From Caldilineales bacterium (GTDB lineage Bacteria; Chloroflexota; Anaerolineae; JAAEKA01): a stretch of DNA of 59,046 bases. The notes under the pieces were generated by a model. That model was not told where the DNA came from, made no database searches, and was given only the letters and a program-made list of their open reading frames with translations. How positions within the stretch are numbered: position 1 is the first letter of the stretch; each line of letters starts with the position of its first letter. The DNA is taken from contig JANWYQ010000050.1 in the NCBI GenBank assembly GCA_025055015.1, positions 1-59,046 on the forward strand. Reading direction: 5' to 3'. This document shows, one piece after another, positions 47,222-55,368 of this stretch. Made by a program: the position numbers and the translations under genes.

Positions 47222-47481
47222 GGCGTCAACTAACGGCCGGTTGGCGCGGGCTGCGAAAAATCGGGGAAAAATCAGAGGAACCTCTGAGGAATCTCTGATG
47301 CGCTGAGGCGGAAAGTTTGGTATACTGGGCTCGGTGTGTTAGTGGGCTTTGGGCCTCGAGGGCGAGGCTCTAAGGGTGAGAGGAGGCCACGGTGACCTCG
47401 CTGAGCACACAACCTTCAGAAAGGCACTGAGCCATCCAGGGCAAGTCACTGCGAGACTGGCGGCAACAGACGCTCCGCATC
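47222..47481 (+). other. Gene-poor stretch with hairpins, a second -10 and a tiny ORF
   Basis: It contains a TCAGAGG/CCTCTGA dyad at 47272-47287 and a TGGTATACT -10-like site (TATACT 47321-47326). AGGAGG at 47381-47386 precedes a GTG-initiated 12-codon frame (47392-47430, product MTSLSTQPSERH) by five bases. This could be a leader peptide or the 5' remnant of a lost gene. No larger product is recognised. Confidence 0.4.
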
Positions 47482-47652
47482 TTAATAGGCTTCCACCACT
47501 GCGAGCAACGCCTCCCTGACATTCTCGAAGGCTTCAGCAGCGGTGTCTCCCTCGGTGATTGGCTCAGGTAGGAGCGGACAGGTAACGGTGTAGCCTCCCT
47601 CGGCTTGGTGCTCAAGAATCAGGGGCAACTTGTAAATGGTCTGATTCGCCAT
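47482..47652 (-). CDS. HicB-like antitoxin family protein (orphan)
   Basis: 56-aa protein: MANQTIYKLPLILEHQAEGG, then YTVTCPLLPEPITEGDTAAE and AFENVREALLAVVEAY. This is the RNase H-like HicB/UPF0150 fold that normally neutralises the HicA mRNA interferase. No HicA-like dsRBD-type frame is visible on either side, and no C-terminal DNA-binding domain is present, so it is a solitary short HicB. The Shine-Dalgarno is poor. Missed by simple length cut-offs because it is short. Confidence 0.7.
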   Translation of the reverse strand: MANQTIYKLPLILEHQAEGGYTVTCPLLPEPITEGDTAAEAFENVREALLAVVEAY

Positions 47653-47971
47653 GGGATGGTCTTGTAACTCACCTCAGAGCCGGAGATGCGGTCCTGATCG
47701 TTTAAGCGCCGAGCCGCTCGTGCCGGGCGCTCAGCCAGTGTCTTGGCGGGCTTTGCAATCACGGCCTACTTGTGTGGTACCCCGAGACAAGGGGGTGAGC
47801 GCTTCCAACAGCCATGGCCAAGCTGGCACCGTCGAAGGAACAGAGTCAACGGGGGTGACCGCCAAGGGAAAACGAAAGAGGAAACTGGAGAGTTTCCTGT
47901 CTGGTGTTGCCGTACTGGCAACAGACCTCTGGTACTGTGGGGTCAAAGACTACCACAGACCGGAGGTCGCT
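47653..47971. other. Intergenic region upstream of the CRISPR regulators
   Basis: About 320 bases with no credible gene. It contains two adjacent dyads just before the wHTH gene (annotated separately) and may hold the operon's promoter. Confidence 0.5.
47879..47926 (+). promoter_or_regulatory. Two adjacent dyad symmetries, candidate operator
   Basis: Dyad 1: AGGAAACT-GGAG-AGTTTCCT (47879-47898), perfect. Dyad 2: GTCTG...TTGCC-GTACT-GGCAA-CAGAC (47899-47926). They end 46 bases before the wHTH start codon, a good place for autoregulation by the wHTH or WYL protein encoded next. Confidence 0.5.
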
Positions 47972-48178
47972 ATGGGACGCAAGGTTGACAGCAACCGCCT
48001 GGCAGAAATCGCCGACTATGTGGAGCGCCATCCCCACTGCAAGCCCATCGAGATCGCCCGCCATCTCAACCTGCAGCCCTCCACCGTGACTCGTTCGCTG
48101 CCGGCGCTGGAGGACGCCGGCATCCTGCTCAGCGAGGACGACCGGGGACGGCTGTCGCTCTTTGGGAAACGCCGCTGA
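47972..48178 (+). CDS. Small winged-helix DNA-binding protein
   Basis: 68-aa wHTH protein. The start at 47972 is set by GGAGG six bases upstream. RLAEIADYVERHPHCKPIEI is followed by the recognition helix LNLQPSTVTRSLPALEDAGI and a short wing (LLSEDDRGRLSLFGKR). The size and fold resemble MarR/ArsR-like one-domain repressors. It is the first gene before the WYL regulator and cas3, so a role in controlling the CRISPR-Cas operon is likely but inferred. Confidence 0.82.
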   Translation: MGRKVDSNRLAEIADYVERHPHCKPIEIARHLNLQPSTVTRSLPALEDAGILLSEDDRGRLSLFGKRR

Positions 48179-48231
48179 CGAATTTTGGCCCGAGCCGCGC
48201 TGTTTTTGCGGAATTCGGCGACGCGCTGCGC

Positions 48232-48237
48232 TAAAAT
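48232..48237 (+). promoter_or_regulatory. Possible -10 for the WYL-cas3 transcript
   Basis: TAAAAT, 40 bases before the WYL start codon. The best -35 candidate (TTGCGG at 48206) is spaced 20 bases away, longer than usual. Confidence 0.35.
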
Positions 48238-48277
48238 AGGGCAGTTCGCCACAAGGTCACGGATAAGGAAGTCCATC

Positions 48278-49312
48278 ATGAGCCGAGCCGAGGAAAAAGC
48301 CCTGCGCCTTTTGCGGATCGAAAAGCTGCTCTGGGCCCATCCGGAAGGTTTAACCCGCGCCGAGATCGCAAAGCGCCTAGGTGTGCACCGGTCCACGATC
48401 ACCAAGTACCTCGACAAGGGCCATCTCCCGCCGGGCATCTACGAGGACTACGATGGCCGCCTGAAGTTCGACCGCAACGCCGATCTTACCAAGACGTCGT
48501 TTAGCCTGCACGAGGTGATGGCCATCCACCTGGCCACTCGGCTGCTGGCCACGCGCACCGACAAGCAGAACCCCCACGCGGCCTCGGCGCTGCGCAAGCT
48601 GGGCATCGCCCTGCAGCGGCTGGACAAAAACGTCAGCCAGCATCTGCTGCGTTCCGCCGATGTGATGGACGAAGAGGCGGCTTACCGCGATCCGGTGTAT
48701 CTCGACGTGTTGGAGAAGCTCACGGAGGCCTGGTCAGCGGGGCGCAAGCTTAAGGTGCAGCACCAGATGGAGGACGGCCGGATCTTCGAGTACACCTTCT
48801 CCCCCTATTTCATTGAGCCCTATGCCGTGGGCCAGACAGCGCACGTCATCGGCTTTCGGGAGCCGCCCGGCGCCATCCGCACCTTCAAGATCGAGCGCCT
48901 TCGCTCGGCGCAGATCCTCCACGACCGCTACGAGATCCCACCGAGCTTCGACCCCAAGGCGCTGCTGCGGGACGCCTGGGGCATCTGGTACACCGAGGCA
49001 GAGCCGGTGGAGGTGGTGCTGCGCTTCCATCCGCGGGTGGCGATGCGGGTGCGGGAGAGCCGCTGGCACCGGGCGCAGCAGGTGGAGACCCAATCGGACG
49101 GCTACTTGATCTGGCGGGCGCGGGTGGCCGAGCCGCAGGAGATGATGCCGTGGATCCGAGGCTGGGGCGCGGACTGTGAGGTGCTGGCGCCGGAGGAACT
49201 TCGGGAGACGCTGATGGGCGAGGCTAAAGCGTTGGCCGAGCTATATAGCTGGCATGTCAGTTCGTGGCACGCTGGAAAGAGTTCCACGCTGGATGACTTT
49301 TTCAGAGGTTAG
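48278..49312 (+). CDS. HTH-WYL domain transcriptional regulator
   Basis: 344-aa regulator starting at ATG 48278 (MSRAEEKALRLLRIEKLLWA), with AAGGAAG upstream. The N-terminal HTH reads GLTRAEIAKRLGVHRSTITK. A WYL-type ligand domain covers ~140-250 (FSPYFIEPYAVGQTAHVIGF, then FKIERLRSAQIL), and the C-terminal WCX extension follows (VVLRFHPRVAMRVRES). WYL proteins bind nucleic acids or nucleotides and several repress or activate CRISPR and other defence genes. Its stop lies two bases before the cas3 GTG, so it is part of the cas operon. Confidence 0.9.
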   Translation: MSRAEEKALRLLRIEKLLWAHPEGLTRAEIAKRLGVHRSTITKYLDKGHLPPGIYEDYDGRLKFDRNADLTKTSFSLHEVMAIHLATRLLATRTDKQNPHAASALRKLGIALQRLDKNVSQHLLRSADVMDEEAAYRDPVYLDVLEKLTEAWSAGRKLKVQHQMEDGRIFEYTFSPYFIEPYAVGQTAHVIGFREPPGAIRTFKIERLRSAQILHDRYEIPPSFDPKALLRDAWGIWYTEAEPVEVVLRFHPRVAMRVRESRWHRAQQVETQSDGYLIWRARVAEPQEMMPWIRGWGADCEVLAPEELRETLMGEAKALAELYSWHVSSWHAGKSSTLDDFFRG

Positions 49313-49314
49313 CT

Positions 49315-51900
49315 GTGCCGCTTTACGCCTTTCAGGAATTGGTGAAGTCACATCTGCTAAAGGGCCGTTCGGTGGTCCTGCAAGCCCCTACTGGTTCGGG
49401 CAAGACGCGCGCAGCGCTGGCGCCCTTCATTGAGGCGTTCTTCGACCTGCCCGATGACGCCTTCCCCAGGCAGTGCCTCTACTCGGTGCCCATGCGTGTG
49501 CTAGCCAACCAATTCTATCGCGAGTATCACGACTTGGCCCGGCGCTACGAGCGCGTGCATCGTCGCAAGCTAGACGTGCGCATTCAGACCGGCGAGCGGC
49601 CAGAAGACCCGGAATTGGTGGGCGATTTGGTTTTCGCCACCCTCGACCAAACCTTGAGCAGCGTGCTCGGCGTTCCCTACAGCCTGTCGCCTGGCCGGGC
49701 TAACCTGAACGTAGGTGCAGTGCTCGGCTCGTATCTGGTGTTCGACGAGTTTCACCTGTTTCCTTACGAAGCGACACAATCTACCTTGCAGCTTCTCCGC
49801 CTGGTAGGTCGCCTGGCGCCTTTTCTGCTGATGACAGCCACCTTTTCGCAGACAATGTTGGCGGCTATTGGCGATTTGCTCAACGCCGAAGTGATCGTTG
49901 TCCCGCCCGACGAAGTGGCCAGCATCGAGACCCGACAGGGCCAGCAGCCCCGCAAGCAGCGCCGGTTCGAGGTGGCAGATAAGGATCTGACCGCCGAGAC
50001 GGTTTTGGCGGCCCACGATCGCCGCTCGCTGGCAGTGTGTAACACCGTAGATCGAGCCATTGCGCTTTACGAACAGCTGCGCCAGGCCGGATGTCGGCCA
50101 GTACCGGTCACTGATCCCGACCTGGGGCCTATCTATCAGGCGCTGGCGGGCCACCTGGGGGATGAATGGGACAAGGCGGCTGCGCAAGGGGTACAGATGC
50201 TCCGAGATCGCCTAGCCACCGGCCCAGAGGGACGGCCATGGGTAATGTTGCTGCACAGCCGCTTCGAGCGGCCGCACCGCCAGCTCAAGGAGGCCTTCTT
50301 GCAGGCCCTATGGAACCCACGGGGGCTAGAAGCTGGCGATGGCCCCTCGCTGATTGTCGTCGCCACGCAGGTGGTTGAGGTAGGACTGGACATCAGCGCC
50401 CAAACGCTACACACCGAGATCGCGCCGGCGGCCAGCGTGCTGCAACGGGCCGGCCGCTGCGCCCGCTATCCGGGCGAGCAGGGCCAGGTGATCGTGTATC
50501 CGGTGCCGGAGAAGGAGAACGGCGAGCCGAACTATGCGCCCTACGGCGAAAACAAAGCTGAAGTCGTCGTATGCGACCGCTCCTGGCAGGCGTTCCGCGA
50601 GCGAGATGGGGCCATCCTGGACTTTGCCGCCGAACAGGAGATAGTCAACCAGGCCCATGGCGAGGCCGACGCGGCCATGCTTCAGGTCATGCGCGAGGGA
50701 CAGGGCGAGCTCTGGCAGCGCATCACCGACGCGCTAATACGCGGGGATGCCAGCGCCCGGCCGCAGCTCATCCGCAAGGTGGATAGTCGTTCGGTCATAG
50801 TGTACGAGGCACCCTGCGGCCTGAGCGAGGAAAGCCCTTATCGCTTTCAGGGCATCGCTCTGTGGCACGGCACCCTCCGCGGCAAGCTGAAGGAACTCAA
50901 TCAATTGCGCGACGAGATGGGATTGGATTGGGCGTTGCGCTATCCAGCCCCACAAGGGGACGAGGAGAAGGATGAGGAAGTCGCCTACCGCTGGCTCGAC
51001 GTCGAAAAGCCCGATGACATCGGCCTGTCGCTGATCTTCGCCGTCCATCCTCAGCTAGCGGCCTACGACGCCGAGCATGGGCTGCGGCTGGGGTTGGCCT
51101 CCGACGGCAGCTACACTTCGCCGACGACGACCGTGCTTCGACAGCGACCCGACTACGCCGGGTATCAGCTCGAGTCCTACACGGCGCACATCGCCGGCAT
51201 GCGTCGCATCTTCGAGGGGGATCTTGCCAGCCGCAACCCGGTGGCCGACGGCCGTCTGCGCCGCCGGCTGGCCTGGCCGGCCCGCCGATTCGCTGAGCAA
51301 GAAGAGGATTGGCACCTACCGGCAGGTCTGTTGGAGCGGGCCGTGAGGCTGGCAATCGCCCTGCACGACGTGGGCAAGCTAAGCGAGGGCTGGCAGCGGT
51401 TCGCAACCAGTTATCAGGAGGCCATCGGCGAGGGCACGCCGCCCTTCCTGGTAGCACACACGCACTACGAGCGCGGCAACCCGATTCACGAGGAAGCTCA
51501 GCGCAAGACGCGCCGCTACAAGCCCTCTACCCACGCCGGCGAAAGCGCATCGGCTGCCGTGAAGCTGTTGTTCGAGGCGTTGGACGGACGCACCTATCCT
51601 GGCCTCTACCGTGCGGTCTTCACGGCCATTGCCCGCCACCATAGTCCCGGACTGGACGAAGCGAAGCCCTATCGCCTGCATCCTCGGGCCCGCGAGACGA
51701 TGGCCGAGGCGTTGGCTGCGATCGGCGATGCGAGCTGGAGGAATTGGGCCGGTTGGCTGCGCTCCGGCGAGGAGGCACCCAACGTGCGCAAGCATCTGCC
51801 CGAGGCGCCGCCCGACGGCGACTGGGCCTGGTGGTTTCAGTATTTCGTGATCGTCCGCATTTTGCGACTGTGCGACGGGCTGTCGCAGGAGGAAGGCTGA
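49315..51900 (+). CDS. cas3: CRISPR-associated helicase-nuclease Cas3, HD domain C-terminal
   Basis: 861-aa Cas3 that unwinds and degrades target DNA after Cascade recognition. The start is GTG 49315, with AGAGG upstream. Helicase: Walker A GSGKT (27-31), DEFH box (144-147), LLMTATFS, and motif VI in QRAGRCARY. HD nuclease: H625, H684-D685 in LHDVGKL, H740, and H775-H776 in ARHHSPG. All metal ligands are present. The usual Cas3 order is HD then helicase; the reverse seen here is a known minority arrangement. Overlaps the next start by one base (TGATG). Confidence 0.95.
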   Translation: MPLYAFQELVKSHLLKGRSVVLQAPTGSGKTRAALAPFIEAFFDLPDDAFPRQCLYSVPMRVLANQFYREYHDLARRYERVHRRKLDVRIQTGERPEDPELVGDLVFATLDQTLSSVLGVPYSLSPGRANLNVGAVLGSYLVFDEFHLFPYEATQSTLQLLRLVGRLAPFLLMTATFSQTMLAAIGDLLNAEVIVVPPDEVASIETRQGQQPRKQRRFEVADKDLTAETVLAAHDRRSLAVCNTVDRAIALYEQLRQAGCRPVPVTDPDLGPIYQALAGHLGDEWDKAAAQGVQMLRDRLATGPEGRPWVMLLHSRFERPHRQLKEAFLQALWNPRGLEAGDGPSLIVVATQVVEVGLDISAQTLHTEIAPAASVLQRAGRCARYPGEQGQVIVYPVPEKENGEPNYAPYGENKAEVVVCDRSWQAFRERDGAILDFAAEQEIVNQAHGEADAAMLQVMREGQGELWQRITDALIRGDASARPQLIRKVDSRSVIVYEAPCGLSEESPYRFQGIALWHGTLRGKLKELNQLRDEMGLDWALRYPAPQGDEEKDEEVAYRWLDVEKPDDIGLSLIFAVHPQLAAYDAEHGLRLGLASDGSYTSPTTTVLRQRPDYAGYQLESYTAHIAGMRRIFEGDLASRNPVADGRLRRRLAWPARRFAEQEEDWHLPAGLLERAVRLAIALHDVGKLSEGWQRFATSYQEAIGEGTPPFLVAHTHYERGNPIHEEAQRKTRRYKPSTHAGESASAAVKLLFEALDGRTYPGLYRAVFTAIARHHSPGLDEAKPYRLHPRARETMAEALAAIGDASWRNWAGWLRSGEEAPNVRKHLPEAPPDGDWAWWFQYFVIVRILRLCDGLSQEEG

Positions 51901-51950
51901 TGTACCGAGACATCTACTACGTGCCCTAGCGCACCGGCACCTATAGCGAC
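51900..51950 (+). other. Intended 5' end of the cas8-like gene, interrupted by TAG
   Basis: ATG at 51900 shares a base with the cas3 stop and has AGGAGG at 51887-51892, seven bases away. It encodes MYRDIYYVP and then an in-frame TAG at 51927-51929. The frame continues RTGTYSDVLVAYGLA into the long Cas8-like frame. This looks like one nonsense substitution in a normally longer gene, or a sequencing error. Confidence 0.75.
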
Positions 51951-53651
51951 GTGCTGGTGGCCTATGGGCTGGCGACGCTGCTGGACCACATCTTCCGGCA
52001 GGTGAAAGATCCGACCGAGCGCTGGCGCATCGTGCTCGAGGACGGCGGCGGGCACTATCTGGTGCGGCTGAGCGAGCCGGTGCGAGAGGAGTGGGTGCAT
52101 CGTCTACCGGCACTGCGTAATCCGGCGCCCATGATTGTGCGGCGAGGGCAAGCTGCAGCGGATAACGAGCCAACTCGCGACGTGGACGAAACCTGGGCAC
52201 AAGTCAAGCTGTGGGGAGAGCAGCGTAGGGTTTTGGCCGAGCAGGGTGTGCGCGGCACCGACCTGGAGCAACAGCTTCGTGACCTGGAACCGCCGACGGA
52301 TTGGGCAACCGTGGTATTCCTGGGCGATTTTCGCATGCAGGCGGACGGCATATACAACCGCATTGCCTCTCAATGGAACAAAGTCCGTGTCAGGCTTGCT
52401 GACCACCTTTCTGCTATCCTAGCGCTGTTTGCCCGCGCAGACAGCGATGCAGACGATGCACTGGTGATGTGGTCGAAACTGGCAAAGCGCGATGGCATCA
52501 AGCCTGAGGAAACAGCCTCGCAACTCCTAAATCCCCACCAGGGCAAGGGCCTGAATGAGAGCAAGGCCAACGCCTTGCGCATGGACAATATCAAGGATCG
52601 GCCCTGGCCGGAGGAATACCTGAAGGCGGTTGGCTTATGGCATTGCTTGACGCCGCGGCAAACTATGGACACCAACGACTGGAAAGTCTATGTGGTGGCG
52701 CCGCTACGCCTGTCTTGGCAGGCTCACCAAGAGGCCTTCGCCCGCTTCAACCGCTATCTATGGCGCGAGCGGGGCGGCCAGACGGCCTTGAAGACCGACA
52801 TTTCCAGCGTGTTGCTCTTTTCCAAGGCCTGGCTGGACTACGTGGAGGCGGCCTGGCGCGACGACGATGACTTTGACCTGCCCGCTGCGCCGGAGAAGGT
52901 CGTGGCCGGCTTCCACGTTGCCCAGTTCAAACTGCTGAGCCGCAACGCTTACACGATGGTCAACCTGTCTTTCCTCAGCCTGCCGGCCTGGAGCGGCGAC
53001 CTGCGCACGCGAGACGATGTAGTGGTGCTGCAGGGGATCATTGACGAACACTTGGAGGTGATACGCGGCGTTGATGAAACCCACAGCGACGGCTTCGACC
53101 TGCTGCGTCGCTATCGCGACTTCGTCTCCAGCGGCAACTGGGACGCGTTTTTCGACTTCGCCGCCGGCTACAGCCATGAGATCGTGCGACGGCTGAACGA
53201 CGGCGCGCGCTATGTGCCAACCTTTACCACATGTCGACTCAGGAGGCTCATGATGACCAACCGGAAGGACCTCACCCCCATCGTGGAGAACAGCGGCTTT
53301 CAGAACGTGGCCTACGCCATCCGCCACGCCACCATCATCCCGCAGACGCGCAAGGCCAACAAACAGGACAACCTTTATGACGTGCGCTATGGCCTGGGCG
53401 CAGAGCTGAAGCGCAAAGGGACGGTGCGAGACGAGTTCGTGGCCGCGCTCACCGACTTCATCCAGAGCTACAACCAGGAGAACGTGCAGAAGCTGGAGAG
53501 CAAGGGCCAGCAGATGCGCAAGGACGTGCGCACCGACGACATCGCTGAGATCGTGCGCCTGATTGACGAATACGGCTCCGAGGTGGTCGCCAATCTGCTG
53601 ATCGCCTACGGCTACGCCCGCGAGCCGCGCGAGGAGCAACCCAACAGCTGA
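51951..53651 (+). CDS. Cascade large subunit, Cas8-like
   Basis: 566 aa from the first start codon (GTG) after the in-frame TAG; no Shine-Dalgarno precedes it, so translation would need re-initiation or read-through. Assigned as Cas8 by position between cas3 and cas7/cas5, size and mixed alpha/beta content; no diagnostic motif allows a subtype. Recognisable pieces are WKVYVVAPLRLSWQAHQEAF and YTMVNLSFLSLPAWSGD. The last ~135 residues (from LMMTNRKDLTP) form a helical block like Cascade small subunits and have their own ribosome binding site. Cas8 recognises the PAM and recruits Cas3. Confidence 0.8.
   Translation: MLVAYGLATLLDHIFRQVKDPTERWRIVLEDGGGHYLVRLSEPVREEWVHRLPALRNPAPMIVRRGQAAADNEPTRDVDETWAQVKLWGEQRRVLAEQGVRGTDLEQQLRDLEPPTDWATVVFLGDFRMQADGIYNRIASQWNKVRVRLADHLSAILALFARADSDADDALVMWSKLAKRDGIKPEETASQLLNPHQGKGLNESKANALRMDNIKDRPWPEEYLKAVGLWHCLTPRQTMDTNDWKVYVVAPLRLSWQAHQEAFARFNRYLWRERGGQTALKTDISSVLLFSKAWLDYVEAAWRDDDDFDLPAAPEKVVAGFHVAQFKLLSRNAYTMVNLSFLSLPAWSGDLRTRDDVVVLQGIIDEHLEVIRGVDETHSDGFDLLRRYRDFVSSGNWDAFFDFAAGYSHEIVRRLNDGARYVPTFTTCRLRRLMMTNRKDLTPIVENSGFQNVAYAIRHATIIPQTRKANKQDNLYDVRYGLGAELKRKGTVRDEFVAALTDFIQSYNQENVQKLESKGQQMRKDVRTDDIAEIVRLIDEYGSEVVANLLIAYGYAREPREEQPNS
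53241..53246 (+). promoter_or_regulatory. Internal Shine-Dalgarno AGGAGG within the cas8-like gene
   Basis: A perfect AGGAGG inside the coding frame, three bases before ATG 53250 and six before ATG 53253, both in the cas8 frame. This is the arrangement used to make Cas11 from cas8 in several type I systems. Confidence 0.75.
53253..53651 (+). CDS. Predicted internal Cas11 small subunit (within cas8)
   Basis: 132 aa, same frame and stop as the cas8-like gene, starting MTNRKDLTPIVENSGFQNVA. Helical, charged, and close to the usual size of type I small subunits. Translation from ATG 53253 (or 53250) is predicted from the perfect AGGAGG just upstream. In types I-B, I-C and I-D such internal products line the inner face of Cascade with several copies. 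This product would also be made if the upstream TAG blocked full-length Cas8. Confidence 0.65.
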   Translation: MTNRKDLTPIVENSGFQNVAYAIRHATIIPQTRKANKQDNLYDVRYGLGAELKRKGTVRDEFVAALTDFIQSYNQENVQKLESKGQQMRKDVRTDDIAEIVRLIDEYGSEVVANLLIAYGYAREPREEQPNS

Positions 53652-53683
53652 TCATTCGTTCTCTTAAACAAGGAGTTCAACCC

Positions 53684-54631
53684 ATGTCCGACAACCTGAA
53701 ACCGATCTATAGCCTGTCCATCTGCGGCCGCCTGACCCTGGAGCTGCACTCCCTGAACAACGAGGGCGGCGAGGGCAACCAGACCATGACCCGCACCGTG
53801 GCGGTGGTGGACACGGCGGGTAACGTCCACAAGGTCAACGCCATCAGCGGCGACATGTTCAAGCACATCCAGGCTGAGCATTTCTACCTGCTAGCGCGGG
53901 AGAACAGGATGGCTCTGTGCGAAGGGTGCAAGACCTTTCGCGCCGATCGAATCTTGGGCGATAGCGAGTTCTTGCGCGCCCTGCCGGACTCCGATGCCGC
54001 AGCCATCAACAGCCTGCTCACCAAATGTGCACTGGAAGACACCGAAGGAACTCTCATTGCGCGCGGCGCCCGCTCGATACCTCGCAAGTCGGTGGCGGAG
54101 TTCAGTTGGGTGGTGGGCCTTCCCGAGAAGGTGCGCACCGAGTCGTATTTCCACGTGCGCTATGCCCAGGAACGTGGCGGGCAGGGGGTGACCCAGCCCA
54201 TCTTCCACCGGCCGGCGTCGTCGGGCGTCTATGCCTCGGTGGCCAACTTCGAGCTAGCGCGCATTGGCTTCAACGACATCAGCCAGACCTACGTCGTCGC
54301 GGAGGACGAACGGCTGAAGCGCCATCGCACCTTCCTGCGCAGCGTGCTGCACACCTACGTGGAGCCGGCCGGCGCCATGCGCAACACGCAGAACCCACAC
54401 ATCCTCAACTTCGAGGGAGTGGTAACGGTCAGCTACGCCGTGCTGCCTGCGCCTACCATCAGCCCGCTGGCCGATGACTACAAGGAGCAGGTGCAGGCGG
54501 TGGCAAAGGCGCTGGACAGCGATGGCAACCTGAAAGTGCACACCTTCGTCAACACGGCCGAGTTCGCGGCCATCATGCAGCAGATCATCCAGGAGACGAA
54601 GCCGTATCGGTTGTTCGCCCAAGGAGGCTGA
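53684..54631 (+). CDS. cas7: Cascade backbone protein Cas7, DevR/Csa2-like
   Basis: 315-aa RAMP protein that polymerises along the crRNA spacer. The N-terminus LSICGRLTLELHSLNNEGGE and the VNAISGDMFKHIQAEHF motif are typical of the DevR/Csa2/Cst2 branch of Cas7. The middle insertion carries CEGCKTFRADRI, a possible metal site. RRM-fold strands recur near VVTVSYAVLPAP. AAGGAG precedes the ATG. Lies 32 bases after cas8 and two bases before cas5. Confidence 0.92.
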   Translation: MSDNLKPIYSLSICGRLTLELHSLNNEGGEGNQTMTRTVAVVDTAGNVHKVNAISGDMFKHIQAEHFYLLARENRMALCEGCKTFRADRILGDSEFLRALPDSDAAAINSLLTKCALEDTEGTLIARGARSIPRKSVAEFSWVVGLPEKVRTESYFHVRYAQERGGQGVTQPIFHRPASSGVYASVANFELARIGFNDISQTYVVAEDERLKRHRTFLRSVLHTYVEPAGAMRNTQNPHILNFEGVVTVSYAVLPAPTISPLADDYKEQVQAVAKALDSDGNLKVHTFVNTAEFAAIMQQIIQETKPYRLFAQGG

Positions 54632-54633
54632 CC

Positions 54634-55368
54634 ATGCAGTGGCTCATCGCCCGCTATCAGCCCACCAGCTTGTTCTCCTTGAAGCACGGGGACGCGACCT
54701 CGACCGGCGGCAAGAGCCTGCTAGTGCCCACGCCCTTTGCCATCCGCATGGCGCTGCTGGACGTGGCCATTCGCACCGAGGGCATTGCCGCCGGGCCGAG
54801 GGCCTTCGAGCAGATCAAGTCGTTGCGGCTGGCGATGCGGCCGCCAGCCTACGCCGCCGTGACCAGCACTTTTGTCAAGGTCCTCAAGCCGGAACGGGAC
54901 GCAGAAGCTCGCGGCCGGGAGATGCAACAAACCATTGCCTTTCGAGAGTACGTGTACCTAGCCGGCGAGCTGGCTTTGGCTTTCGGTGGCAGCGGACAGG
55001 CCTTGCAGACCGTGCGGCCTTGGCTGGCTCAGGCGAACTACTTCGGCAAGCGCGGTGGCTTCTTCCAGCTACTCGAGCCACCTCAGAAAGAAACGACCTC
55101 GGGCGACGAGACCCCTTCGGACTTCGTTGCGCTCGACGGCCCTGATCTAATGGCTGGCGAGCGTCCCCAGGCGTTCCCACTGGGCCTCATCCAGCGGCTG
55201 GACGAATGGGGGGCTACCCTTACCTTCGAAAAGGCTAACGTTTACGGCCGTGGCAGGGATAGCGAAATCAAGCCGAAGGTGGACCGAGTGCGCAGGGACG
55301 TGATCCTTCCCTACCGGTTGCTCAAATCCTCCCGCGGCTACACCGTCTACCAACGCCTAGACCTGTGA
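54634..55368 (+). CDS. cas5: Cascade subunit Cas5
   Basis: 244-aa RAMP protein expected to bind the 5' handle of the crRNA. MQWLIARYQPTSLFSLKHGD begins the RRM-like fold. The region around TSTGGKSLLVPTPFAIRMAL is typical of the Cas5 lineage found beside DevR-type Cas7. The C-terminus has a charged loop (KPKVDRVRRDVILPYRLL). Identification rests on position, size and these segments. ATG lies two bases after the cas7 stop. Confidence 0.82.
   Translation: MQWLIARYQPTSLFSLKHGDATSTGGKSLLVPTPFAIRMALLDVAIRTEGIAAGPRAFEQIKSLRLAMRPPAYAAVTSTFVKVLKPERDAEARGREMQQTIAFREYVYLAGELALAFGGSGQALQTVRPWLAQANYFGKRGGFFQLLEPPQKETTSGDETPSDFVALDGPDLMAGERPQAFPLGLIQRLDEWGATLTFEKANVYGRGRDSEIKPKVDRVRRDVILPYRLLKSSRGYTVYQRLDL

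Noticed and set aside
47370..47615. 81-aa minus-strand frame
   Set aside because: Overlaps the HicB-like gene in another frame, has Arg/Ser/Cys-rich shadow composition and no ribosome binding site.
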